Below, in pieces: positions 18,976 to 28,573 of a stretch of DNA of 64,000 nucleotides; position 1 is the first letter of the stretch; each line of letters opens with the position of its first letter. Below the pieces are notes generated by a model that did no database searches, had not been told where the DNA came from, and worked only from the letters and a program-made list of their open reading frames with translations. Both the position numbers and the translations under genes were made by a program. This DNA is from an uncultured Pelagibacteraceae bacterium (lineage in GTDB: Bacteria > Pseudomonadota > Alphaproteobacteria > Pelagibacterales > Pelagibacteraceae). The stretch covers positions 19,397 through 83,396 of the forward strand of contig CACOPB010000004.1 in NCBI GenBank assembly GCA_902628965.1. Direction: 5' to 3'.

Positions 18976-21201
18976 CTAAAATAGGGGCTGATCTTTAAAA
19001 AAGTTTTTCATGGTCACAGGCCGTTGTTCCAAAATATATCTATAAACATTATAATTTTCCATTACACGCTGCACATAATTTCTTGTTTCTCGAAACTTTA
19101 TCAATTCAACCCAATCAACATAATCGACTTGTTTTTTTTGTGGGTCTTTATTAATTCTTTTCCAATATTTAACTCTGTTAGGTCCAGCGTTATATGCTGC
19201 AACTGCAAAAGGGTAAGCACCATCATATTGTAGAATTAATCCTGCAATATAGTGTGAACCTAAATTAATATTATATTCTGGATCAGTTGTTAATCTTGAT
19301 TTCGAATATGGAAGTTTAGCTTGTTTTGAAACTAATTTTGCTGTGTAAGGCATCAATTGCATTAATCCTTTTGCACCAGCATGACTATTTGCCTCTAAAT
19401 CAAATTCACTTTCTTGTCTAATTATAGATAGTATCAAAGCACTTTCTGGGATTTTTCTTTTATTTATATATTTAGGAGTACTAATTATTGGGTAGTTGTA
19501 TTTATTATGAAATCTTTTTTGATATGACGCAATTTTTGAAACTTGTATAGCAAAATCATATCTGTTTATACTTGTAGCTAATTCTGCAGCCAAAACTTCA
19601 CTTCCTTTAGCTATATTATCATTAGCTAAATGTCTTAAAATATGTTTTGTATATTTGTCTTTTTTTAATTCATCTAAAAGATAAGAAATTTTTACAAGCT
19701 CTTTATTAAAAAATTTAACTCTATATTTTGGATCAATCTCCATATCTTTTTCTAACTCAAATTTTCCATTTGGATTTAATTTTAAAAAAGCTAATTGACC
19801 GTAGTATGTAGTCAGATATTTTGTGGCCTCTCTGTACCAATTATTTGATTGTTCTCTTTCTCCTATTTTTTCATACGCTCTTCCAAGCCAATAAGCACCT
19901 CTAGATAAGCTAATTGGATAGCTTACATTTTCATAAAAATTTTTGAAATGATTTTTAGCTGTTATAGGATCTTTTAAAAAACTTAAAGCTATCCAGCCAC
20001 TCATCCATTCCGCAGCAGCATATTCGGATCCTTCAGTCATTCCATGATTGCTTGAAATTTTATATGAAATTTCATATTTCTTTTTATAAAGCAATGCTCT
20101 TGAGATAATTTCTCTTTCTTTCCACCATATATCTGGTCTAACTAAATATTCTTTATCATTTCTTATTTTTAATAAGATTTCTGCGGAAGAATCTATACGT
20201 CCTTTTTTTCTTCTCCATTTTAATCGATCATAGTTTAATCCGGCATTATTCTTAAATTTTTGTGGAACATTTGCTATTGCTTGGTCAACGCCATAACCTT
20301 TACTCATTAAAAGATATCTCGCGTTATATAAAAGTTCATAATCTTTTGGCAAATATCTTATTAATCTTTGTAAATCCCAACGATCACCGTTCCAGGCTAA
20401 ATAATCAGCACGTTTTATATAGTCATCTGCATTTAAGAATTTTTTATATTTTTTTCTAAAATATTTTAATTCATTTTTAGATAAATCTGCTGTTATCCAG
20501 CCTTCTTTAATTAATTTTGAACCCTTATTTTTGTCTCCGATTAAAATGTGACTTTCTCCAAGTATCATTTTACCGTAACCACTTAACGGAGCTTTTTCTC
20601 CAAACCAATTTATTATTTTTTTTGGAGAAACACTTTCAGTTGATAGTTTGTGTTCTGCTAGATATCTAATTCTATCTATTCTTGGATAATCTGAATTTTT
20701 ATTTAAAAAAACTTGATATTCGTAAAAAGATGCTTGATTACCAGAAGTTAAAAGGTGTCTCCACTGGATAAAATTATAAATTGAATTGTCTTTTGCTTTT
20801 TTTGCTGTTTTAAGTGCGGAAGACCATTTACTTTTTTGCATCTCAGAAATAGCTTTTTTTGCTATTCCATAATCTCTTTTATTGTAATATTTGGAAATTT
20901 TTACATTCATGCTAGTACTTAGACCAGCAACAGTTGGTTTTTTCTTAGGTATTTTAAAACTTAATTTTTTTTCTTTTAAAACCAATTTTTTTTTAACAAC
21001 TTTTTCCTCTATTTTAGCCTCTTTTTTTTTTGAAGGTTTTTTTAAAGGTTTAAGAATATTTATTGATATTTTTTTTTGAATTTCTTCACTACTTAGAAGA
21101 GGTTTTTTTAAAGGAACAATTGAATTGATTTCTGCAAAAAGATTATTTGAAAACATTAATATTGAAGTTACTAAACCTAAAAATAATATTTTTTTGAGCA
21201 T
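18976..21201 (-). CDS. slt: Soluble lytic murein transglycosylase (Slt70-like)
   Basis: Cleaves peptidoglycan to anhydromuropeptides in the periplasm. The 741-residue protein begins with a signal peptide (to about residue 23, NLFAE), then a Lys/Pro-rich linker with repeated LKKP units (about 30-95). A superhelical alpha-domain follows, and the catalytic SLT domain covers about 590-715. The catalytic glutamate is in LSIIRQESEFDLEANSH, followed by GAKGLMQLMP and AVAAYNAGP. The stop codon TAG abuts tRNA-Ser with no spacer. Confidence 0.94.
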   Translation of the reverse strand: MLKKILFLGLVTSILMFSNNLFAEINSIVPLKKPLLSSEEIQKKISINILKPLKKPSKKKEAKIEEKVVKKKLVLKEKKLSFKIPKKKPTVAGLSTSMNVKISKYYNKRDYGIAKKAISEMQKSKWSSALKTAKKAKDNSIYNFIQWRHLLTSGNQASFYEYQVFLNKNSDYPRIDRIRYLAEHKLSTESVSPKKIINWFGEKAPLSGYGKMILGESHILIGDKNKGSKLIKEGWITADLSKNELKYFRKKYKKFLNADDYIKRADYLAWNGDRWDLQRLIRYLPKDYELLYNARYLLMSKGYGVDQAIANVPQKFKNNAGLNYDRLKWRRKKGRIDSSAEILLKIRNDKEYLVRPDIWWKEREIISRALLYKKKYEISYKISSNHGMTEGSEYAAAEWMSGWIALSFLKDPITAKNHFKNFYENVSYPISLSRGAYWLGRAYEKIGEREQSNNWYREATKYLTTYYGQLAFLKLNPNGKFELEKDMEIDPKYRVKFFNKELVKISYLLDELKKDKYTKHILRHLANDNIAKGSEVLAAELATSINRYDFAIQVSKIASYQKRFHNKYNYPIISTPKYINKRKIPESALILSIIRQESEFDLEANSHAGAKGLMQLMPYTAKLVSKQAKLPYSKSRLTTDPEYNINLGSHYIAGLILQYDGAYPFAVAAYNAGPNRVKYWKRINKDPQKKQVDYVDWVELIKFRETRNYVQRVMENYNVYRYILEQRPVTMKNFFKDQPLF

Positions 21202-21244
21202 AATCTTTTAGTATATGAATCCTTAAACTATGTTATAAGTACTT

Positions 21245-22126
21245 ATGTTTAAAGGTTCAAATGTTGCTTTAATTACACCATTTAAAAATAATGGTCTAGA
21301 TGAAGAGGCATATATTAAATTAATTCATTTCCAGATTGATAATGGAACCAATGGACTTGTTCCAGCTGGTACAACTGGTGAATCACCTACGTTAAGCCAT
21401 GATGAGCATCAAAGAGTAATAGATTTATGTATAAAAGAAAGTAATGGAAAAATTCCAGTTATTGCGGGCACAGGTTCAAACTCAACAGAGGAGGCTATTT
21501 CTTTAACTACTCATGCAGAAAAAGCAGGAGCTAATGGAGCTTTGATAGTCACACCTTATTATAATAAGCCAACCCAAGAAGGCTTGTATCAACATTATAA
21601 AGCAATTAATGACACGTGCGGCATTCCAATTATAATTTATAATATTCCTGGTAGATCTGTGATTGACATGTCAGTAGACACAATGTCTAGACTTTATGAA
21701 TTAAAGAACATAGTTGGTGTTAAAGATGCAACAGGTGATTTAAATAGAGTTAATCAAACTCTTGAAAAATTAGGTAAAGATTTTATCCAATTAACTGGTA
21801 ATGACGACAATGTTTTTGAATTTAATAAACGTGGTGGGGTAGGCACTATTAGTGTTACAGCAAACATTGCTCCTAAACTTTGTTCCGATTTTCAAAGATT
21901 ATCAAAATCAGACAATGATAACGAAATAAAAGAGGCAGAAAGATTGGATAAAATATTACAACCAATTCATCACTCATTGTTTGTCGAGAGCAATCCTAGT
22001 CCTGTAAAATACGCTGCAAAACTTTTAGGACTTTGTGATGACAATGTAAGACTTCCACTTGTAAAAGTAACAGACACAACAAAAGAAATTGTAAAAAAAG
22101 CTCTTCAGTCTGCTAAGTTAATTTAA
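21245..22126 (+). CDS. dapA: 4-hydroxy-tetrahydrodipicolinate synthase
   Basis: Condenses pyruvate with aspartate semialdehyde in lysine and diaminopimelate synthesis. The 293-residue protein has [14 protein letters not shown] near residue 43, the catalytic tyrosine in IIYNIPGRS near residue 134 and the Schiff-base lysine in [10 protein letters not shown] near residue 162. It is divergent from slt across 43 bases. The last base is shared with the smpB start, opening a long plus-strand run. Confidence 0.98.
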   Translation: MFKGSNVALITPFKNNGLDEEAYIKLIHFQIDNGTNGLVPAGTTGESPTLSHDEHQRVIDLCIKESNGKIPVIAGTGSNSTEEAISLTTHAEKAGANGALIVTPYYNKPTQEGLYQHYKAINDTCGIPIIIYNIPGRSVIDMSVDTMSRLYELKNIVGVKDATGDLNRVNQTLEKLGKDFIQLTGNDDNVFEFNKRGGVGTISVTANIAPKLCSDFQRLSKSDNDNEIKEAERLDKILQPIHHSLFVESNPSPVKYAAKLLGLCDDNVRLPLVKVTDTTKEIVKKALQSAKLI

Positions 22127-22596
22127 TGAACAAAAAAACCAATCCTGGTTTGAAAATCATTTGTTTAAATAGAAAAGCTAGTTTTAACTATTTTTTTGAA
22201 GATCTTTTTGAAGCTGGAATTGTTTTAAAGGGATCAGAGATTAAATCAGTAAGAGAGGGCAAGGTGAATATCGCTGAGTCGTATGCAGTTGAAAAGGGTG
22301 GTGAAATTGTTTTAATTAATTCACATATATCTCCATACAGGCATGCAAGTTACTCTAATCATAACCCAACCGATGATAGAAAACTGCTTCTTAATAAAAA
22401 AGAAATAAATAAATTAATAGGAAAAATTCAAAGAGATGGTTTAACATTAGTTCCAACAAAAATGTATTTTAAAAAAGGAAAGGCCAAAATAGAATTAGCT
22501 GTTGCTAAAGGAAAAAAACAATATGATAAAAGAGCAACAAAAAAAAGTAGAGATTGGAATCGTGAAAAGGCAAGGTATATTAGAAAATCGAGCTAA
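22126..22596 (+). CDS. smpB: SsrA (tmRNA)-binding protein
   Basis: Partner of tmRNA in ribosome rescue; 156 residues, as usual. It shows [34 protein letters not shown] and the basic C-terminal tail [20 protein letters not shown], the last being the part that reads the empty mRNA channel. It follows dapA with a one-base overlap. The tmRNA gene itself is not in this window. Confidence 0.98.
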   Translation: MNKKTNPGLKIICLNRKASFNYFFEDLFEAGIVLKGSEIKSVREGKVNIAESYAVEKGGEIVLINSHISPYRHASYSNHNPTDDRKLLLNKKEINKLIGKIQRDGLTLVPTKMYFKKGKAKIELAVAKGKKQYDKRATKKSRDWNREKARYIRKSS

Positions 22597-23080
22597 AATT
22601 GTTTTTTTAGGAATAGGTTCAAATTTAGGTCAAAGAAAAACAAATATAGAAAAAGCAAAATTTTTATTAGCAGAGTTTAATTTAGATTTTCTATCGGTAT
22701 CAAGTTATTACGAAACTCCTTCCTGGCCAGATCCAAGAAAACCCAAGTTCTTAAATATTATTTTAAAAATACTTTGCTATTATAATCCTCAGGAACTTTT
22801 AAAAATTTGCAAATCTATAGAAACTCAATTAGGAAGAAGAAAAGCAAAAAAAAATGCTCCTCGTACATGTGATTTAGACATTATCGATTTTAATAAATTA
22901 GTGTCCAAAAAAAATTCTAGAGTTAATTTACCTCACAAAATGATGCATAAACGTAATTTTGTACTATTTCCTTTATTTGAAATTCAAAAAAATTGGATCC
23001 ACCCTGATAAACAAATTGATGTTAAAACCTTGATTTCTCTACTTCCTAATAGAGACATTAGATCTATTAAACAAATTTGA
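22562..23080 (+). CDS. folK: 2-amino-4-hydroxy-6-hydroxymethyldihydropteridine pyrophosphokinase
   Basis: Pyrophosphorylates hydroxymethyl-dihydropterin in folate synthesis. The core begins [15 protein letters not shown] and includes [17 protein letters not shown] and [11 protein letters not shown], the conserved metal-binding aspartates. The start is uncertain. I chose the GTG at 22562 (172 residues), overlapping the smpB tail; in-frame ATGs exist at 22523 and 22502 but add residues with no family counterpart. The rsh gene follows 21 bases downstream. Confidence 0.9.
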   Translation: MKRQGILENRAKIVFLGIGSNLGQRKTNIEKAKFLLAEFNLDFLSVSSYYETPSWPDPRKPKFLNIILKILCYYNPQELLKICKSIETQLGRRKAKKNAPRTCDLDIIDFNKLVSKKNSRVNLPHKMMHKRNFVLFPLFEIQKNWIHPDKQIDVKTLISLLPNRDIRSIKQI

Positions 23081-23101
23081 TTTAATGGTATAATATTAAT
23101 T

Positions 23102-24847
23102 ATGCTTAATTCAAATGAACTTATAAATAAGGTTAAAAATTATAATAAATTTCTAAATCCTGAAAAATTGGACAAGGCATATAATTTTGCTGTAAACGCA
23201 CACAAGAGTCAAAAAAGAGCTTCGGGTGATCCTTATTCAGTTCATCCAATTGAAGTTGCAAATATTTTAACTGAATTGAAACTAGATAGCGCTACAATTA
23301 CAACAGGTTTATTGCACGACACCATAGAGGATACTTTTGCAACTTATGAAACTATCAAACATGAGTTTGGTGATGAGGTTGCTGATTTAGTAGATGGTGT
23401 AACTAAAATATCAGCATTTGAAAATTCAGCTGGAGCAAATTCTAAAGTTGAAAATTTTAGAAAATTAATTTTAGCAACATCAAAAGATATTAGAGTTTTG
23501 TTAGTTAAAATTGCGGATCGACTACACAACATGAGAACTATTAAAGCTATCACGAAAGAAGATAAAAGAAAAAGAATAGCTCAAGAAACTATGGAAATTT
23601 ATGCTCCATTAGCAGACAGGATGGGCATGCACAGGATAAGAGATGAACTTGAGGATTTGTCTTTTGAAATTTTAAATAACGATGCTAGAAAATTAATAAA
23701 AAAAAGACTTGATGAGATAAAATTGGATAAAAAAGATTTATTTAAGGAACAATCTTTTGAACTGAGTGAAATTTTGAACGATAATGAAATTAATGCTGAG
23801 ATACACGGAAGAGAAAAAACACCTTTTTCAATTTGGAGAAAAGTCCAAAAAAAAAGAGTTTCACTTGAACAAATAACAGATATTATTGGATTTAGAATAA
23901 TTTTGCAGAATGTTGATCATTGCTACAAAACTCTAGGTATTTTTCATAAAAAATGGAATTGTATACCAGGAAAATTTAAAGATTATATCTCTTCTCCAAA
24001 AATTAATGGTTACAAATCCATTCATACTTCTGTAATTGGTTCTAATAAGAAACCCATAGAATTACAAATAAGAACACATGAAATGCATGAATTTGCAGAA
24101 AGAGGTGTTGCATCTCATTGGCAGTATAAATCCTCTGAAAAATTCAATTCTCTTAGTTGGAAGGAGTATGATTGGCTAAAAGATCTTGTTGAGATTATAG
24201 AAAAAAATGAAAACCCCGAAGATTCTTATGAGTACACAAAATTACAGATGTTTCAAGAAAACGTATTTTGTTTCACACCAAAAGGCTCGGTAATAAAATT
24301 ACCTAAGGATGCAACAGCTATAGATTTTGCTTACGCCGTTCATACTAAAATTGGTAATTCAGCAATTGGTTGTGAAATTAATGGCAACAAGAGTGAGCTT
24401 CAAACTATTTTAAGAAATGGTGATCGTGTAAATATTATTACCTCTAAAAATAATTCGCCATCACTTCACTGGATACCAACAACTAAGACTGGTAAAGCCA
24501 GAGCTGCAATAAGAAGATATTGGCATGATAAAGGAGAGCAAAAAGAGGAAAAAACAAAAAAATATAATACTACTCTATGGATGTCATTACCTGATAAGCC
24601 AGGACAATTAGGAGATATAAGCTCGTTGATTGGAAGTCATAAATTGAATATATCGAGTTTAGAAATGGTTGGTAAAAATCCCAAGTATATAAATTTTAAA
24701 TTTAAATTAATTATCAGAAACCTGAAGAATTTTACTAATTTTATTGCAGAGCTAAAACAAAAGAGTATAAAATTTAAAATAATTAGACACGAAGAAAAAC
24801 GAAATGCTTTCACACAGAAGATCCTTAAATATTTTAAAAAAAACTAA
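23102..24847 (+). CDS. spoT: Bifunctional (p)ppGpp synthetase/hydrolase (Rsh family)
   Basis: Stringent-response enzyme of 581 residues, shorter than E. coli SpoT (about 700). Domains in order: HD hydrolase (about 20-180, with GLLHDTIEDT and KIADRLHNMRT); synthetase (about 235-350, with IIGFRII and INGYKSIHTSV); TGS (about 390-450, CFTPKGSVIKLPKDATAIDF); and ACT (about 500-575, TTLWMSLPDKPGQLGDIS). The region between TGS and ACT is short, which explains the length. Both catalytic motifs look intact. The 3' end overlaps pyrE by 44 bases. Confidence 0.95.
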   Translation: MLNSNELINKVKNYNKFLNPEKLDKAYNFAVNAHKSQKRASGDPYSVHPIEVANILTELKLDSATITTGLLHDTIEDTFATYETIKHEFGDEVADLVDGVTKISAFENSAGANSKVENFRKLILATSKDIRVLLVKIADRLHNMRTIKAITKEDKRKRIAQETMEIYAPLADRMGMHRIRDELEDLSFEILNNDARKLIKKRLDEIKLDKKDLFKEQSFELSEILNDNEINAEIHGREKTPFSIWRKVQKKRVSLEQITDIIGFRIILQNVDHCYKTLGIFHKKWNCIPGKFKDYISSPKINGYKSIHTSVIGSNKKPIELQIRTHEMHEFAERGVASHWQYKSSEKFNSLSWKEYDWLKDLVEIIEKNENPEDSYEYTKLQMFQENVFCFTPKGSVIKLPKDATAIDFAYAVHTKIGNSAIGCEINGNKSELQTILRNGDRVNIITSKNNSPSLHWIPTTKTGKARAAIRRYWHDKGEQKEEKTKKYNTTLWMSLPDKPGQLGDISSLIGSHKLNISSLEMVGKNPKYINFKFKLIIRNLKNFTNFIAELKQKSIKFKIIRHEEKRNAFTQKILKYFKKN

Positions 24848-25391
24848 TGCATTATTAGAAGGTCACTTTGTTCTATCCTCAGGTCTACATTCTTCAAAAT
24901 ATATTCAATGTGCTAAACTTTTAAGCTTCCCTAATTTAGCTGATAAAATTTGTAAATCCTTAGCAAATAAAATAAAAAAAAAATTTAAAAAAATTGATTT
25001 AATATTAGCTCCTGCTATGGGTGGGATAATTATTGGATATGAAATAGGAAAATTGCTTAAAAAAGAAACAATTTTTTGTGAGAGAGTAAATGGTAAATTT
25101 ACACTTAGAAGAGGATTTAATATTAAAAAAGGTTCAAGAGTATTAATTATAGAGGATGTAATCACTACAGGAAAATCAAGTTTAGAGTGTGTAAAGCTGA
25201 TTAAAAAATCAAAAGGAAAATTAATCGGATTTGCATCTATAATTGATAGATCAACGAAACAATCTTTAAAAATAAAAATTGGAATAACATCTCATTTAAA
25301 GATAGATGTTCCAACTTATAAAGCAAATAAATTACCACCAGAACTTAAATCAATACCAATAACAACTCCAGGAAGCAGATTTATTAAGTGA
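24804..25391 (+). CDS. pyrE: Orotate phosphoribosyltransferase
   Basis: Converts orotate and PRPP to OMP in pyrimidine synthesis; 195 residues. The PRPP-binding loop is RVLIIEDVITTGKSS near residue 112. LEGHFVLSSGLHSSKYIQC near residue 18 and LAPAMGGIIIGYEIG are also family features. The only good start is inside the rsh gene, giving a 44-base overlap. It overlaps pdxJ by four bases. It lies far from pyrB and the pyrC-like gene at the left end of the window. Confidence 0.95.
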   Translation: MLSHRRSLNILKKTNALLEGHFVLSSGLHSSKYIQCAKLLSFPNLADKICKSLANKIKKKFKKIDLILAPAMGGIIIGYEIGKLLKKETIFCERVNGKFTLRRGFNIKKGSRVLIIEDVITTGKSSLECVKLIKKSKGKLIGFASIIDRSTKQSLKIKIGITSHLKIDVPTYKANKLPPELKSIPITTPGSRFIK

Positions 25392-26107
25392 AAAGATTAG
25401 GTGTAAATATAGATCATATTGCAACTTTACGAAACGCTCGTGGAGAGAAACACCCTGATCCAATAAATGCAGCCAAAAAAGTTATTAGTTATGGAGCTGA
25501 CTCTGTAACCATTCATCTAAGAGAAGATAGAAGACATATAAATGATATTGATGCAAAAAAAATATGTGATTTAAAAAATGTGCTTATAAACCTTGAAATT
25601 TCAATGAATAATGAAATCGTTAATAAAGCAATTAAGATAAAACCAAATTTTATCTGTTTAGTTCCAGAAAATAGAAAAGAAATTACTACAGAGGGAGGAT
25701 TAAATATAAAAGACAATCTTAATAAATTAAATAAAATAATTAAAAAATTTAAAAAAGAAAAGATAAGAACAAGCTTATTCATTAATCCTTCTTTAAATGA
25801 CATAAGTCTTGCTAAAAAATTGAATGCCGATTGTATTGAAATACATACCGGAAAACTAGCAAACTTAGTTAAATCAAAAAAAAAATATTCTAGTGAATTA
25901 AACAGAATTAAAAAAAGTGCAAAATTAGCATCAAGTTTAAATATAGAAGTTCATGCTGGTCATGGTTTAGACTATAAAACCACTAAAATGTTAACAAAAA
26001 TAAGAGATATTGAGGAGTATAACATTGGTCATTTTATAATTGGGGAGTCAATATTTGATGGACTTTCAAAAGTAATTAAAAACTTCAAAAAAATTATCAA
26101 AAAATAA
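25388..26107 (+). CDS. pdxJ: Pyridoxine 5'-phosphate synthase
   Basis: Last step of the DXP-dependent vitamin B6 pathway. The TIM-barrel protein of 239 residues starts with GTG at 25388 (MKRLGVNIDHIATLRNARGE), overlapping the pyrE stop. Conserved segments include HPDPINAAKKVISYGADSVTIHLREDRRHI and the C-terminal VHAGHGLDYKT and NIGHFIIGESIF. It opens the classical order pdxJ-acpS-lepB-rnc, joined by very short or overlapping junctions. Confidence 0.97.
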   Translation: MKRLGVNIDHIATLRNARGEKHPDPINAAKKVISYGADSVTIHLREDRRHINDIDAKKICDLKNVLINLEISMNNEIVNKAIKIKPNFICLVPENRKEITTEGGLNIKDNLNKLNKIIKKFKKEKIRTSLFINPSLNDISLAKKLNADCIEIHTGKLANLVKSKKKYSSELNRIKKSAKLASSLNIEVHAGHGLDYKTTKMLTKIRDIEEYNIGHFIIGESIFDGLSKVIKNFKKIIKK

Positions 26108-26494
26108 ATGAAAATTATTGGTATTGGTGTTGATATTGTTGAAAATAAAAGAATTCAAAAATCGATTAAAAATCCTTTATTTAAAAAAAGAATTTACTCA
26201 TTTAAAGAATTGAAACAATCTAATACTGTAAATAATAAAGTAGCTTATTTTTCGAAGAGATTTGCTGCAAAAGAAGCATTTTCTAAAGCTCTTGGTACAG
26301 GTTTTCGTATGAATTTAAATTTTAAAGATATAGAAGTTGTTAATGACAAAATGGGAAAGCCTCATTATCTTAAAAATAAAAAAATTACTAAAATCATTCA
26401 AAAGAACTTTAAAATCAAAAATTTTAAATGTTTTCTATCAATTTCGGATGAAAAAAATTATTCAACGGCATTTGCAATTATTCAAACACCATGA
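26108..26494 (+). CDS. acpS: Holo-[acyl-carrier-protein] synthase
   Basis: Transfers 4'-phosphopantetheine from CoA to apo-ACP. The 128-residue protein shows the two signatures GIGVDIVENKRI (residues 4-15, with the Mg-binding aspartate) and RFAAKEAFSKALGTGF (with the catalytic glutamate). It begins immediately after the pdxJ stop and overlaps lepB by four bases. Confidence 0.97.
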   Translation: MKIIGIGVDIVENKRIQKSIKNPLFKKRIYSFKELKQSNTVNNKVAYFSKRFAAKEAFSKALGTGFRMNLNFKDIEVVNDKMGKPHYLKNKKITKIIQKNFKIKNFKCFLSISDEKNYSTAFAIIQTP

Positions 26495-27228
26495 AATTAG
26501 ATAAAAATTTTTTTTCAGAAAATATAAAAACTTTAATTTATGCATTAATAATTGCGGTTATAATCAGATCTCTTTTAGTACAACCATTTTACATTCCATC
26601 ATCATCTATGGAACCTACTTTATTGGTAGGTGATAGATTGTTTGTAACGAAATATACTTATGGATATAGCAAACATTCATTTCCTTTTAGTCCTCCAATA
26701 TTAAAAAAAAGAATTATGTTTAGTATCCCAGAAAGAGGCGATGTGATTGTATTTAAAACACCAGCAGATAATCGAACAGATTATATTAAAAGATTAATTG
26801 GTTTACCTGGTGATAAAATTCAGTTTATAGACTCTATTTTATATTTAAATAATTCTGAAATTCTTAAATCTAGAATTAATAACAAAACTACTATTTTTTG
26901 TGGAAACAAAAGCATTGATGTTTATAGATTTGAGGAAAAGCTTTCAAATGGAAAAAAATTTCATACTGTTTATCTAAAAGATTATACCTATCAAAATTCT
27001 GATGTGTTTACTGTACCAAAAGATCATTATTTTTTTTTAGGGGATAACAGAGATTGTTCTAAAGATAGTAGATACTTAACAAGTGTAGGATATGTGCATA
27101 AAGATAATTTAGTAGGAAAAGCTCAATTTATATTTTTTTCTTCTGATAAAAAAATAGGAAGTTTTATTGAATTTTGGAAATGGCATAAATCAATAAGATT
27201 TAATAGGACATTTAATAAAATTAATTAA
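26491..27228 (+). CDS. lepB: Signal peptidase I
   Basis: Membrane-bound leader peptidase, 245 residues. One N-terminal membrane segment (about 12-32) is followed by the catalytic serine in PSSSMEPTLLVGDRL near residue 39. The catalytic lysine is in DYIKRLIGLPGD near residue 100, and GDNRDCSKDSR is near residue 180. The family usually has GDNRDNSxDSR, so the second Asn is Cys here. It shares its last base with rnc. Confidence 0.97.
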   Translation: MKLDKNFFSENIKTLIYALIIAVIIRSLLVQPFYIPSSSMEPTLLVGDRLFVTKYTYGYSKHSFPFSPPILKKRIMFSIPERGDVIVFKTPADNRTDYIKRLIGLPGDKIQFIDSILYLNNSEILKSRINNKTTIFCGNKSIDVYRFEEKLSNGKKFHTVYLKDYTYQNSDVFTVPKDHYFFLGDNRDCSKDSRYLTSVGYVHKDNLVGKAQFIFFSSDKKIGSFIEFWKWHKSIRFNRTFNKIN

Positions 27229-27896
27229 TGAAAATTAACTATCAGAGTTTAGAAAAAAAAATTGATTTAAAATTTAAAAATAAAGATCTACTTACTCAAG
27301 CACTCACACATAAAAGTTTTAATCCAAATGAGAATAATGAAAAGATAGAATTTTTGGGTGATAGAGTTCTTGGCCTGGTGATAGCAAAAAAACTTTTAGA
27401 AATTTATCCTGAGGAAAAAGAAGGTATTCTTGATAAAAAATTTGCATCGTTAGTGAATAAAAAAACATGTTTGGATATAGCAAAAAAAATCAATTTAGAT
27501 GGTTATATTAAAACATTTAATCCCAAGAATAAAAAAATAAAAATAGAAGATAAAATTATATCTGATAGCTGTGAAGCATTAATTGGTGCTATTTATCTTG
27601 ATAAAGGTTTTGCGGTCGTTGAAAAAATAATTTTAAACTTGTGGCAAGGTCATATTGAAAAAAGTGTAGTTACAGAAATAGATGCAAAAACAAAGTTACA
27701 GGAACTAACTTTAAAAAACTTTAAAAAACTACCTAAGTATAAATTAATTTCAAATACAGGTCCAAGACATAAACCAATATTTAAAGTCGGAGTTAAATTA
27801 CCAAATACAAAATATTTTATAGCTTCTGGAAAATCAAAGAAAGAAGCTGAGCAAAATGCTGCTATAGTATGTTTAAAAAATACAAATAAAAAATGA
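27228..27896 (+). CDS. rnc: Ribonuclease III
   Basis: Double-strand-specific RNase for rRNA and mRNA processing, 222 residues. The catalytic signature appears as NEKIEFLGDRVLGLVIA near residue 37 (the third-from-last motif Ala is Arg) and DSCEALIGAIYLDKG near residue 115. A C-terminal dsRNA-binding domain (about 152-220) carries ASGKSKKEAEQNAA. It overlaps recO by four bases; the GTPase gene era, usually between rnc and recO, is absent. Confidence 0.97.
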   Translation: MKINYQSLEKKIDLKFKNKDLLTQALTHKSFNPNENNEKIEFLGDRVLGLVIAKKLLEIYPEEKEGILDKKFASLVNKKTCLDIAKKINLDGYIKTFNPKNKKIKIEDKIISDSCEALIGAIYLDKGFAVVEKIILNLWQGHIEKSVVTEIDAKTKLQELTLKNFKKLPKYKLISNTGPRHKPIFKVGVKLPNTKYFIASGKSKKEAEQNAAIVCLKNTNKK

Positions 27897-28573
27897 ATTG
27901 GTCAGACGAAGGTTTTTTAATAAATAAAATAAGATATAGTGAAAACTCATTAATTGCTGAATTATTTACAAAGAGTAAAGGAAAGATATCTGGAATTATA
28001 TTTGGTGGTACTTCAAAAAAAATTAAAAATTATCTTCAAGTTGGTAACAAGCTTCATGTTAATTACAATTTTAAAAATGAAAATAGAATAGGTTACTTTA
28101 AAATTGAAATTTTAAACGCCTATACCCCATTATATTTTGATCATAAACAAAAGTTGTCTTGTATTACATCGGCAATGAATTTGATTAAAATATTAACAGC
28201 AGAATCTCAATCTAATGATAAAGTTTATTTTATAATTCAAAATTTATTTTTAATTTTAAAAGAAAAAGACTGGTTAAAAAAATATATATTTTGGGAATTG
28301 GAGTTACTTAAAATATTAGGATATGATTTAGCACTCGAAAATTTGGTTGAAAAAGATTTAGAAGGTAACAAGACTGTATATTACGCTAGTTCCTTAAATG
28401 AAAAAAAATATGTACCCAACTTTTTGATTGAAAAAGATATAGAAGTTAATGATCTCAGCACCTTATTAAACGGTTTGAAATTAGTAGGTGATTATTTGGA
28501 TAAAACTATACTAAGACCAAATAATTTAAATTATCCAAATAGCAGATTGCTATTCTTAAATACGTTAAAATAA
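27893..28573 (+). CDS. recO: DNA repair protein RecO
   Basis: Recombination mediator that helps load RecA; 226 residues. The N-terminal OB-fold begins with WSDEGFLINKIRYSENSLIAELFTK, typical of RecO. A helical C-terminal part includes WELELLKILGYDLAL. No zinc-binding cysteines are present, as in many alphaproteobacterial RecO proteins. It ends exactly where the convergent hemB gene ends, with no spacer. Confidence 0.93.
   Translation: MNWSDEGFLINKIRYSENSLIAELFTKSKGKISGIIFGGTSKKIKNYLQVGNKLHVNYNFKNENRIGYFKIEILNAYTPLYFDHKQKLSCITSAMNLIKILTAESQSNDKVYFIIQNLFLILKEKDWLKKYIFWELELLKILGYDLALENLVEKDLEGNKTVYYASSLNEKKYVPNFLIEKDIEVNDLSTLLNGLKLVGDYLDKTILRPNNLNYPNSRLLFLNTLK

Noticed and set aside
20918..21130. 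Lys/Pro repeat region of the lytic transglycosylase as a possible assembly or frameshift artefact
   Set aside because: The frame is open throughout and Lys/Pro-rich linkers after the signal peptide are plausible in periplasmic proteins.
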